From Parelaphostrongylus tenuis (taxonomy: Eukaryota; Nematoda; Chromadorea; Rhabditida; Metastrongylidae), in contig JAHQIW010000634.1 in NCBI GenBank assembly GCA_019055375.1, forward strand, positions 163,303 to 227,302: DNA of 64,000 nt, given 5' to 3'. Shown here in pieces: positions 44,759 to 55,789 of this stretch. The translations under genes were made by a program, and so were the position numbers. Each line of letters opens with the position of its first letter. Within the stretch, counting starts at the first letter, position 1. The notes under the pieces were generated by a model that saw nothing but the letters and a program-made list of their open reading frames with translations, did not search any database and had not been told where the DNA came from.

Positions 44759-45086
44759 TGTCGTCGCTATAAAAGGATAAAGGATAAAGCTCTCGACGTT
44801 GATTAATCTCTGCGGGATGCGCCATACATTCGTCTTCAATTTTAATTTTAAGGCGATGGATTGCAAACCTTGCCTTTACAGTAACTCGAGGTGGCCTCCC
44901 GCTGAACAGAGTGAGTGTTGCTTATTCTTCCAGACGAGTGTGAGACCAGTCTGGTACCAATTTACGGACACCGAAGGGATGGATGGCTTGGTGAGCCATG
45001 AGTGCAAGATCGAACCACTGACCTCGTGTGCGGCGCAGAGCACCGCCAACCACTGCCCCACATGCTCTCTTACTGTCGTTGCTATA
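44759..45086 (-). mobile_element. SINE-A, full length, with 13-bp target duplication
   Basis: The insertion 44772-45073 is flanked by TGTCGTCGCTATA (44759-44771) and TGTCGTTGCTATA (45074-45086), one mismatch. On minus it has the tRNA-like head (A box GGGGCAGTGG, B box GGTTCGATCTTGC), body and tail of TTTATCC units (on plus GGATAAAGGATAAAG). It is in the sense direction of the surrounding minus-strand gene's intron. Confidence 0.85.
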
Positions 45087-45089
45087 TGA

Positions 45090-45990
45090 GAGGTGATGAA
45101 GCGTTGCCTAGTGGTAATTCTTCGACTTCCCAAATTAAATTCGTAAGCTCATCCAGAACACGCTCGCGACAAAAATATGGTGATATCATGAAAGTTTGCT
45201 GTTTTGAGAAACGTCATTGTTCAAAGAGCTAAGTTGCGTAGAGATTCAACTTCTTGAAAATCACACGCAGCTGAGGTACCTCTAAAGCTTCTCAGACGAT
45301 CTCAGAGAATGTTTCTACTAAAAAAGCAAAGGTTTAAGGACGGAGCATTGAACGAAATTATAAAACCTTGCAGTGAATTTTGCCATAGAATGAAAAAGAA
45401 TCATTAAATGTGATAATCGACTGTTCTAATACTCAGCATGTTTGGTCTAATTCAAATATTTTGAAAAATCTTTGTTCACCGCGAATCATTTCACTTAGAA
45501 GATGCTACATTTGAACATTGCTGAACTGCGCCAAAAATGATCGAAATATATGTTCTATGCGACACTAAATCTACACTAGTAAATCTTTCAGCGCTGTGTT
45601 AATGGTAATTTAGAAAGTTACATAGCATACTTGGCAGTGATTAAGTTATTTCTAATAAATGAAAAGGATATGACATTTCAAGATTTATGGGTAAGAAAAT
45701 TGAGTATTTTCCTTTATCCGCTCCTTTATTCAAACAAGAGCTTATTTTTTATTCTTATTCGACATTCTAGTAATAACTTGGAAATTAGATCTCGGAAATT
45801 GAAAGATGTATTTTGTTTTTCAACTGATTTTTGTATTATGCTCCAACGGTAAAAATAAAATTTTATTTTACACTTAAGGATCTTTCAGTGGGCGAAGCTT
45901 TTCATTCAGACTTTCAATGACTATTTAATGGCAAAAATCTCAGTGATTTAGATGGTATGCTTGGTCTAAAAAGAAAGTTTTAGCGTGTAC
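45090..45990. other. no gene recognised (intron of the small-exon gene)
   Basis: AT-rich. A plus frame at 45631-45852 has no recognisable domain. No convincing exon on minus. Confidence 0.3.
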
Positions 45991-46002
45991 TTACAGGTAA
46001 AA

Positions 46003-46100
46003 GAATATTGAGTTTTGCACTTGGCACCGTGCCGATCGCACAACTCAATTCGGATCGGCGTGCGATCGGCGCCTAGTGCAAAACTTGATATTCTTTTAGC
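46003..46100. repeat. GC-rich palindromic hairpin element
   Basis: AAAAGAATATTGAGTTTTGC at the left and GCAAAACTTGATATTCTTTT at the right are inverted repeats. The inside holds further pairs, GCCGATCGCAC and GTGCGATCGGC. At about 98 bases it is strikingly GC rich in its centre against AT-rich surroundings. Likely a small palindromic MITE. On minus it sits between an acceptor (CCATTTCAG at about 46148) and a donor (ACCT|GTAAGT at about 46000) in an open frame. Confidence 0.6.
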
Positions 46101-47420
46101 TTTAAGCTGCGCATTCAGAATTCTTTCTTGAAAGTCAAGCTTTTCACTGAAATGGTTGAGATTTGTGCAATCGAATATTTCTTTTCAAAAAGCAAGCACA
46201 CCATTGAGATTCTTAGGATTTATGCTATCAACAGTTGCTAAAAAACATAGGCTTTATGCCAATGTTGCGAAATCCAGCCACATACTGTTACAAGGTATAT
46301 GCGCCGCATGTAAAATTCAATCTTAAATTCAGTGTCACAGCGCAATAAAGTCTTTTATTTAGAAAACAAAAGATGCCATTAAATTTGTCCAAACTTGTGC
46401 TACTGAAAAATTACTGAAATTTCTAAGGAAAAGCTCTGCTCCTTGGAAAGTGTGATATTGCACTTTGTAAAATGAAATCGATATTGAAACGAAGCAATTA
46501 AGCTTTTAAATGAGCAATGGAATAGATTAGTGCTCTCAAACTTATTTCTCTATCATAAAAGTTTTGCGACGACATGCATTTTCTTACCAATATTGTTAAC
46601 CTTTCTCAGCGCGTTTAGAATGCAAAGACTTCACAGACATTGTAGGGAAGTTGTATTGCCGTTTTAAGTATTTCCGGACTTTTTTCAAAAGAGTCAAGAA
46701 AACTTATTGACACAGCTGTTGCAGCGTGAAATATAGGTGGCGCATTAGAATTTTTTGTGGGCATTATAGAGACAAACTGGGTGAAAATCTCACTCTCCCC
46801 AGGCTAGAAAAGAAGGTCCATCCCTCACTAAACCTTTTACTATTGAAAAGTTTTCGAAAAAGAATGGCCTGTGTAGGCCAGAGTTTTGGCCGAAAAGGTA
46901 GTGATGGAAGAGGACCCTTTTCTTGCTTATTATTTCTTCTGTATCAGTGAAAATAATGATAAATTTGGATTCAGTTCTATTATAAATCCAGATCTAGTTG
47001 TTTATCAAAGTGTCTGTATTGTTAATGGCATTTATGTTTTGTCCTACAAACATGTTGCAAGTCCTAACCGAGCAGAAGAAAAGGTATCTCAAGAATGTTA
47101 TTAACGGGACCAAGACGGAGGAGTGATAGTAAATTACTGCTGTTGATAAGAAACGGCACTGAAATGGAACATACTTAGTCATCCCTTGCTGAGGAGGCTC
47201 ACTCAATCCTTTACATTTATCTCTAAATAAACTGCTTTGAATCGTTAACTATGTTTGAGATAATTCATAAATTTCTCTAGCGAATGTTCTTTTCACCAGA
47301 GAAAGTACAAATAGTAAAACTATGTAATTTCGCGTCGCATAAAAAAGGCTTAAATAGTCTCGAGAATTTTTGCGATTGTTAATATTTTTACTGCCTTTTT
47401 GCAGCGTTATGATATTTCAA

Positions 47421-47690
47421 ATATGCGCAAGAGAATTGAGTTGTGGGCGCATATTAATTACACAATGGTTGCTAGCTCAACTGTATTTATAAAGCGGCGC
47501 ATACCCGACCTAATCCGTTGAAGGTTGGTGGCAGACAGCTATAACAGAGATATTGAAGAATGAGTGGTGGCGCAATGTACATTGGTGGTGTAGTGATAGC
47601 ACGCGCCACGGTATAAATGAAACGCGGGTTCGACTCCCGTCTAGGTTGTATTCTTGCCCACCACTCAATTTTCTTTGATTTTGAGAATTG
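47421..47690. mobile_element. MITE family B, asymmetric copy
   Basis: The left end CAAGAGAATTGAGTTGTGGG and right end CCCACCACTCAATTTTCTTT are inverted repeats. The plus half carries the best tRNA-like core of the family: A box TGGTGTAGTGATAGCAC and a B box GGTTCGACTCC matching the consensus. It lies in the intron between exons 4 and 5 of the small-exon gene. It lacks the left tRNA-like unit found at 31.4 kb. Confidence 0.6.
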
Positions 47691-48425
47691 TTTCAAAGGT
47701 TTATATGCCACTAAACTTACGAACACTGTATTACCCGTAAATCACATTGGTGTTGACTGCAGAGGGCCACAGCTTTTCTCTCAATCTACTACATCCTCGT
47801 ACGACTTTTAGTTTTTGAATGTTTCTGTGTTAGTCTAAAGCATCCTCTACTGATTCAACAAGAAGACTTAATCACTGTAAGAAAATTTTTGCTCACAAGA
47901 CTATACTAGTATACGCGAGTATTAGCAATATAGCTGACATTGGGAGGTGCATTAAACAGATAAGTTTTGATCAGCATCTTCAAAAAGTTGCCATCATACT
48001 GCATCTGAGCATGGTGGAGGTATTCGACCGTGCAATTCGACTGCAAAGAGAATCTTGAAGCTAACTCATTGTGTTCGTTTTATGTCAAAATGCCTATCCA
48101 GAATGCCCTATATCAGAGTGTTTATTGTTCGTAACCTTTCACACATTTGCTTCTCTAACCATTCCTTTATGCGCGCTCGTAGAACATTGAACACTTTGCA
48201 TAGGTGTGAGAGATTTTTGTTGTTGAAAAGTCCGTTGATAACGCTCAAATGTAAGTGACACTATGCAAACCGAGAAATAAAGAGATTGCCTCTTTGTTTC
48301 AGTCTTGAAGCTGTACATTATGGTAATAACTGAATTTTCTTCCTTAGCTACTTCAAGTGAGAGAAATAAGATCAAGATTTAGGTGTATTAAATATTGATA
48401 TCACGCAAAAACATGGGGTACCAAC

Positions 48426-48512
48426 TTTTCAGAAACACCTGGAAGACGTTTATCGGAACCTTTAGCGCCTGGAGGATGCTCATGGGAACCTTTTTTTCCA
48501 GCTTTAGCTTTC
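48426..48512 (-). CDS. small-exon gene, exon 4 (87 bases)
   Basis: Excellent acceptor TTGTTTTTTGTTGCAG, coding KAKAGKKGSHEHPPGAKGSD then KRLPGVSE. The proposed donor is GAAAA|GTTGGT, which gives the shared phase. Without it the frame ends nine codons later at 48401. Two imperfect AKxGxxGS-like repeats with glycine, proline and lysine suggest a disordered linker. Protein function is unrecognised. Confidence 0.55.
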
Positions 48513-49478
48513 CTGCAACAAAAAACAAAAAAAATTTCATTGGTTTGTGGAGAATAGCAACTTTCATTTTCAGAATTCAGTAGGAAAAGTAAAATAAATG
48601 GGATTCAAAAATGAAACGAAATAAAAATCACTAGTAGGTGAAAAAATGCGCGTTCCCTGTTCTAATTATGCATCCAGCCAGCGAAAGTCTACGCATTTGT
48701 CTTGATTTTTAATTGGAAGCTAGTTTTTTGAAACGAAAATAAGAGGAATTAAAGTATAAATGATTTTGGTTTGTAGCGAGTTCTTGAAACCAAAAGTCTC
48801 GAAAATGCAGACCCACTGTTCCCTTTGTATCAATTTTCTATTCTACTTCTTTTGAAATTTTTGGTGTGTCCATAGTTGAATGAGTCACAAACAGTGTTCC
48901 GGTCAGAAAAAAAACATGAGAAAATATGATTAATAGTGAGCATGAAAAGTAAGTGGTAATAAATTATTTATAAGGGCTATGAGACAGTAAAACAACACTT
49001 AGAGGCTTTCGTGATCAGCTGTTAAAGCTTGACGCTTATTTTTATGTGGTCGCTGCCTACAAGAACTCTAGTTGGTCGTCATGAGTTCACTGGATTGAAT
49101 TTAACTCACATCGGCTTGATTTGTTCCCAGGCACGCGCGATTTATGCTTATCTCCTATAGTGGGTACCACATTTTTGTGTTGATTTATAGACACAGAGAG
49201 CAACCAACACACAACAACTATGCTGCTTTTTTGACAACTGACAATCATTGTGCGATCATTAGAGTAGTTGAAAAGTCGTCATTAACATAAATTTATTTAT
49301 GAGCCTATGCTCTAGATTCATGTTTTTAAAATGATAGATTATTTTTTTACTGCATTTCTTTGGCCTTAAATATGCCAACAATAAACAATTTGATAAACGT
49401 CATTTTGTTAACTAGTTCCTTAAAGAACACTACGAAGAAAAAAAACTCAAAATAATTGCAGCAGTCTTAAAAATCGTA

Positions 49479-49544
49479 CCCGGCAGGTTTTGCCATGTGC
49501 TCAGCTTTCTTGTCCCCAATATACTCGCTAGGGGAATATTTCGC
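49479..49544 (-). CDS. small-exon gene, exon 3 (66 bases)
   Basis: Acceptor CATATCTGTTCCAG, coding AKYSPSEYIGDKKAEHMAKP, then a donor-like GCCGG|GTACGA. Frame ends at 49466 if not spliced (adding GYDF). Length is a multiple of three, same phase as exons 2, 4, 5 and 6. The GTACGA donor is weaker than the others, so an alternative end as a terminal exon is possible. Confidence 0.5.
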
Positions 49545-50690
49545 TCTGGAACAGATATGGTGGTATTTAGAGTTACTTTTCGAAATGAGAAAATTCAAAT
49601 GAGCATTGTTCATACATATTTTACAGCATTAGGCGGCATTACCGTGTCATGTCGTTCTGTATCTCCTCCTAAATGATTCTCTGATCCTCAGTCAGTGAGG
49701 CAAGACGGATAGGTATATAACTATCTAATTTGCATTATGCAACGCTCCTAACATAACCGTAGAGCGCTTATTGAATCTCACTTATGTGATTAATCTTATC
49801 CTGTTTGCATAATGGGACGTGCTTAGCGTCAGATAATCAAAGTTCTCATTTCCATGCCGTGTTTTTCTGCTCCGTATGTTAAAGCAGGAAACGCTGTGTA
49901 AGCGATACAGCAGAGGCGGAGTAGATTCTATTTCATGCATTACGCTTTCGCAATATTTTTATAATTTTCCTTGGGCCCTCGTTCATCACCTCTTCTTTGG
50001 AATTAAGTCATTCTCCATAGAACAGAGTACTTCCCTGACAAGCTACGAGAGGGCACCGATAAGATCATACACTGAATTATATGGGCCTTATTTTTGTGAT
50101 CTCAAAAATCCTCTGGCATGACAGGGCTGGAAAGGCTAAACAAGGAAGTTCTGCTGAACTTTCACTTAGACTGCTTAATTCTGGAAGGACTGAAATAACT
50201 TACGATACTTGAAGTGATAACATGAATTGCACGCTGGCAGTTTAATGATGTGAATCAATACCGGATTTGATAATGTTTGCCGTATACCTCACGTTATGAC
50301 GAAGGGGAAGTCGAACTATACTATGTGGATTAGGCGAAGTTTTGCAGGGAACACAGTACATTCTTTGAGGTCACCATTGGCGATAATAAAGCTATGATTG
50401 GACTAAGAGAACGGCTGAAGGATATCACTTAAAGGCCAGTAGGTAGGAATAGAATAGTCAAGAGTGAAATTCTGTCTGTTTATATCACGGCGAATAAGAT
50501 GATCCATGGTAAATCATAGTCCAGGATCTTCCCAACATTATTAGTGAAAGTTCACTTATGAATGCTGCAGTAAGCGACACTTCACATCACGCAGAATCGA
50601 AGGTTTATCAATTCGATGTTGTTGAATTCTCAAGCTTATACATGGCATCGACTCGTCGTCACACGCAAATGTTATTGAAATTCAAAAATG

Positions 50691-51001
50691 ATGACCTAAA
50701 CGGGAGCACCATAGCTGAGTGATTGTAATGCTCTTCGCGGATCGCGTGGAGCCGGGCTCCACTCCTAACTCTCCAGCAGTCAATAACAGCGCCCTATGGA
50801 GCGCTTGACAATAGCGCCTGTGGCTATGTAACAACGCTACAACCAAGCTATACTCGGGATTGCGTGGAGACTCGCTTGACCAGTATTCTACGACGTTCAA
50901 GGAGAGGACGAAAAACGAATTTAATATTAGAAGTGCTGGAATCCGCACAAGTAAAAATACTGTGAAAGTGGATCACATAAAGTGTTATAGTAATGACCTA
51001 A
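50691..51001 (+). mobile_element. SINE-D, full length, with 9-bp target duplication
   Basis: ATGACCTAA occurs at 50691-50699 and 50993-51001, flanking a SINE-D in order: head CATAGCTGAGTGATTGTAAT, CGCGGATCGCGTGGAGCC, GCTTGACCAGTATTCTACGA, AGAAGTGCTGGAATCC and a 3' AGTGTTATAG end. It lies in the intron between exons 2 and 3 of the small-exon gene, antisense to it. Confidence 0.75.
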
Positions 51002-51004
51002 GTG

Positions 51005-52325
51005 CATTATGAAGTAGGATATGTTTGGATAAAAGGCCGCTGGCACAGATGAATAAAGACAATGAAGAATGTGACCGACCTAATCAACATTGGCAAAGTA
51101 GTGCTCAAAGGCGAGTTATGCAAACCCAGTAAGAATCTTTTCTTTTCACAAATGCAAAAATTAATAGATCAAAGTGGAGCTTGAATCCGCAAGCAGCTAT
51201 CAACTTATGTGAGGCCTTTAAAAACGCTGATCAGAGATGATCAATCATAGGTATTAGTTGAATCTCATTAACAACAACGCTTGTTTCCCTTCATTTGAAA
51301 CTAAGGTTGTTGGATAAAGCGTCCCACTGGTTACCTGTTCCGATATCCGACACGAAATCAGCAGCCATCAACTAGTCGCCTAAGAACTTTTCACTCAAGT
51401 TATCCTAAGCAAGGCTAACAGAACAGAACGAAGAACAGCCATGAGGACTACCATAGTTTCAAAATATATTCAGTCCGATGAACTACACAGCAAAGCCTTT
51501 TTGAAATGCTAAAAGACGGATGATCATCCTGTCGCCCTGCTCCACTTAGAAAGAATTTTGGCTCAGTTGAGACAAGGAAATAACTGAAGCGGTGGACTAT
51601 CAGAGAGGAGCTACCAATTATGCGAAATGCTTCGCCAATTACGCAAAAACTTCTTAGCCAAAATATCACCATGCTGCAAAGATATCAGCATCGCCGAAAG
51701 AATGGATGCGACAAGTCTATATTATCTCGCAAAATTACTTACAGTCGCTCTCAAGAACGTTAAGTGAAAACTAGAACGGGTAAATATGGCAGCGAAAGTC
51801 GACGGTTCTGAATAACGATGCACTTGTTTTGTAAAAATCGTGCGTACGAGCAACGAATTTGTTTTTGAGAGTCCTATTCATAAAGCGCTGTGAACTTCTC
51901 CGAATGTACCAGTTGCTAGGGAAAGTAAGATGATGAGCGCATTAGCACTATACTTGGGTCCGACGGCCCGGTGTCAGCCAGTGATCAAAATTCAGGCGTA
52001 CTGATTGTACTCTAAAGTCTCAAAAATAGGGTAACTTGGGTGCATGATGCACAAGAACAAAACTTAGTGGTTAAGAGCCGTGGCAACTGTTTTCCACGTG
52101 ATATAGAAAAAATAGCAGCAAGAGCCGAGCCGATACTCAGCGTTTTTCTCGAATGTCCTAGTAAATGGTAAGAACTTCGGCCAATTTGAGAAGAGTACAT
52201 AACCACCAGTTTAATGTTGCACTAAACACGGAAGACCTAGACATTGTTGCCAGCAGCACGATCTACTCGACCGGCGATGTGATTGTCACAAGTACCAGGT
52301 GTACCAGTGCCATATTAACTACACC
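51005..52325. other. no further exon recognised
   Basis: Intron of the small-exon gene. Minus frames at 51448-51672 and 52012-52206 lack a family signature and convincing splice signals. Confidence 0.3.
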
Positions 52326-52343
52326 ATTCACTCACGCATCAAC

Positions 52344-52523
52344 GGACGAAATTCTTCCATCTGCGGCTTAATGATTGGCTCCGATTTAGGACCTTCCGCC
52401 ACTTTGATTTTCGCCTTCACCTCTTTTGCAGGCTTGACATTATCGTTCTTGTCTCCTAGCACTCCTTGGTGCCCCACAACGTGTTTCTTTTCTTCAGATT
52501 TTTTAGCAAAAACAATTCTCATT
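52344..52523 (-). CDS. small-exon gene, exon 2 (180 bases)
   Basis: Acceptor AATCTTACCTTTACAG, then MRIVFAKKSEEKKHVV, GDKNDNVKPAKEVKAKIKVA and EGPKSEPIIKPQMEEFRP. Highly charged, lysine/glutamate rich, likely disordered. The split first codon joins in phase with exon 1 (CG|A). Two donors are possible: CC|GTTGAT at 52344, which keeps the shared phase, or the stronger C|GTGAGT at 52336, which would change it. Unspliced, the frame stops at 52328. Confidence 0.5.
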
Positions 52524-53730
52524 CTGTAAAGGTAAGATTTCTTTGTATTCAGATTGTATTTAGCAAAATAGAAACATGTTGTATTACTGAGTGTAAAGTT
52601 GCTTGCTACCTTTTTAGAAACTGAAAAAAAAACTACGCGCCAGCTTTCAAAGAGCAAACTGCATCTTAAAATCCAAATTTTTAATAAAGTCTTTCATTCT
52701 AAAATTAGGATAACTCTAAAAATAAATGAAAATCGAAATTGGCACCATGAGAGTGCATTGTCGATGAATCAATAGGATGACATATTACAAAGTCGATTTC
52801 GTAATAATCGTTTACACCAATTCTTTGGCATTTATTTTCGACACGCGGACCAACTACTTAGTGGATTCGAAGTGTAAAATTGTGAAGTAAACAACACTGA
52901 GCGATTTTCTATTCACAGAAAGAGCGTAATAATTCCTAGTAATGCCAATTTCTTTACTCGAAATCTGTGTCGTCTAAATTCCGGTTTATCTCAGAAAACG
53001 ACAAGATAGTCTTATTTCCATTACATCATCCATTATTCTTATACGCAGCAGCAGCAACCATGTAGTACACTTGATTTTAGGTCACCTAATACGGACTGAC
53101 ATGCTTAGAACTATTCAACTTGCTTTTCCCTCCAATTATCCTTGGAACACAATGTGGACTCTGACAGCATATGTTATGCGCTAACCCACGCAAGTCATTG
53201 CAAAACTTAGCTGCGGGTCCTACTAAGAAAAGAGCTTGTAGTCGGCGTCCATCGAGACAAAAGAAGCGGAGCCGTTAGATACGCCCCTATGCTCACGGGA
53301 GTCTACCGGTTAATTCGGACACTATTATCTGTTGGCCTACTTGTTCTTTCGACTCTGGTTATATCTAGAACATTTTGCTTCCCAAAACTCATTTTGTATC
53401 AAATTGCGTCTCAACTTTATTGCTGAGATGAGCTGCGTCAAAAAGTTCGGCTGTGGAAGTTCTCAAAGCATAACGATATTGGCTTTAGTATCCCAAACTC
53501 TGACGTTCAACACTTTGTAATGGTTACGCTTGTGCTCGGCCTATAGCCCAAGTGGCCTACATAGCTGAAATACAGATGTCAAATATTAGCACTGTTGCAT
53601 TTTTTATTTCCAATATGATTTTGGCTACTTATGCAGTCATTTCCTGTTATTTTGCATTTAGTAATATTTCAGTCTTATCAACTTTTCATATTAAGTGAAA
53701 CTTACTGTTGTAACATGACGCTTTGCTCAC

Positions 53731-54134
53731 CGGCATTCGGTTTGTCCCTTATCCCTTAGTGCTCTGAGCTCGTTCAAAGCATTTGCAAAATCAATTTCAT
53801 CCGGATTATTTTCTGTTCCTTCGGTACGTTTTTCTGACCTGTTCCTGGTTTTAATACCATTTTCTGATTTTCAGCAGGAGCGCTGAGTCCGGCAGAAATC
53901 CTTTCGGTAGAAGAATCACTGTCATAAATTGAGCAAAAGCACAAAGTCGCTTCGTCGTCGTCATTCGAGATCATCTCAATTTTTGAACTGCCACTTATCT
54001 GTGGGACCATTTCACCTTGCACTGCTATGCTTTCAATTTTCCTGTCTTCCTTAAAACTGCTTTCATTTTTGAATTCTCCTTTTCACCTTCCTCGCTCGAG
54101 CACTTGCCTATGTACGCAGGTTTCTGCTCCATTT
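53731..54134 (-). CDS. small-exon gene, exon 1 (earliest visible; frame broken)
   Basis: After an acceptor-like GCAGTATATCAG a frame reads MEQKPAYIGKCSSEEGEK. Another frame continues SSFKEDRKIESIAVQ, SNDDDEATLCFCSIYDSDSS and GLSAPAENQKM. A third reads RSEKRTEGTENNPDEIDFAN then ALNELRALRDKGQTECR, to a strong donor CCG|GTGAGC at 53731, in phase with exon 2. All three look coding, but two frame changes separate them, close to A-rich runs. Either small indels (assembly or mutation) or a cryptic intron explains this. Acidic and serine rich, unrecognised. Earlier exons were not found. Confidence 0.45.
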
Positions 54135-54139
54135 CTGAT

Positions 54140-55780
54140 ATACTGCTGCCGCTAATATAAGTGCTCCATTAGTTTTCATAAAACCATTGTTTTCTAATCA
54201 TAAGCCATCAATGTTCCTGTAAGAACTCAATGAAGATTTTTTATTTCCCTATACCGTAGCAAGGAGATATGACCCCAGCAGTACTGTACTATAAATTTTT
54301 TTGCGTCTCGAACTATTTTGATTAGACGGCCTGTACCGAAGTTTCTGGTTTTCGAGGATAATGCTAAAAATCAAGGTAATTTTAAGTGGTTAATAATAGA
54401 ACTCCTTTGAACATTATTCATACATGAGTTTCTTCATTAATGTTATTGCAACGTGCACTGTTCGTCTAAAACTGCTACGTTTTCAGTGAAGCAATAGAGT
54501 ATATTCGAGTAGAGTTGAATTTATGCGATTTAAATGAGGACACTAAATCGAGATCTATATCCAACAAGTACTTGCTCGACAATCTAATAGTTAAAACTTT
54601 GTGGTAAACCTTTGACGTCTAATTCGCCACACAAGAAACTTGTGGTGGGAAGGTGAGCAAAAAAGGGGACGATTCCCACTGAAGAAGTATTTATACTAGG
54701 CATCTCATATGTCTAAAGATTATGGACAAAAACATGAAGAGTTTATATAGAAGAAGCTGAGCAACATGGATTGTATTCGCGACTTTCAGTGAGGTCAAGA
54801 TAAAACATTCAATTCCTGCGCGCATTTTTCAGCTCAACTAGCGCTCTGCTGTGTACAAGCGACGTGGGTTGACTCTTTGACTATGTCAAGAATAATGTAG
54901 ACAGCTTACAGAGTGGTTGAGTGGTGTCTATTAAATTTCGATCTGCTCTCACAGCGTCTAGACTGCTGTGTAGCTTAGATATTCGACACCTATTCCATCT
55001 TTGGGATCAAAAATAATATACTCGATTAGCGGAGCGAAGACAAGCTGGCATAGGAACGCATGACGGATGAGCGCGAAGAATTGTAATGGATTCAACAAGA
55101 ATGCCTCCGTCTCCGGAGACGAACACCTACACGTTGGGCGGACGTGTTTCCAACTTGATTTGATTACTATGCTCGCAGGTTCCAATAATTTCTCAAGTTA
55201 TGGTATAAGACTCACAGCAACTTGCGTTCTTGAATGTAATGGGTACTTTCTTTTGCTTTAAACTTAAATACTTCAAAGTGAGCTTTTGACGGAAATTTGG
55301 GCTTTACACTTCAACCACTTCGTGAAGTTTTACGCATCATCTAAAGTACGCGTGAACGTCTTTCTGTGAAATTCAACTGGCTACGTATTCACAGAATGCG
55401 CACCCTAGTGTGCAAAACCTTTCTCATTTTTAAGGCCCATAAGTATATACATCTGTAGCGAAACATAATTGAGGCCATATAATAAAAAAAGCAGATGACG
55501 ATTGGACGAAAAGAACACTGGAAAGGACTCCACGAGACGCAAGTTTCTCTTCGAAAAAACACAAAAACGTTGAAAATAAGTTTGTGGGAAACGTCGAACA
55601 TGTACATTCTCAAAAGGGAGCAATTTTGAAATGATGACTTTGGTTGTGCTGTGTTCAGCACTACTAAAGACTGTGCTTTTTCGTTATCTGCCCTTCGTTT
55701 CGACCCCTTGTAAAAAAACATATTTCTTGGTCATTTTCTACTTTCAAATAGCCGCTCGAGAGCTCAAATCAAAACAATTT
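54140..55780. other. no gene recognised
   Basis: Expected upstream region of the small-exon gene. A 75-codon minus frame at 54958-55185 and a 110-codon one at 55389-55721 show no domain and no clear splice sites. The true 5' end of the gene remains unseen. Confidence 0.3.
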
Positions 55781-55789
55781 GAATGGTAT

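Noticed and set aside
47590..47650. functional tRNA gene
   Set aside because: The A and B boxes are good, but acceptor and T stems do not close well and the same core sits in a multi-copy MITE.
54958..55721. upstream exons of the small-exon gene
   Set aside because: Minus frames are open but have no acceptor of the nematode type in a consistent phase.
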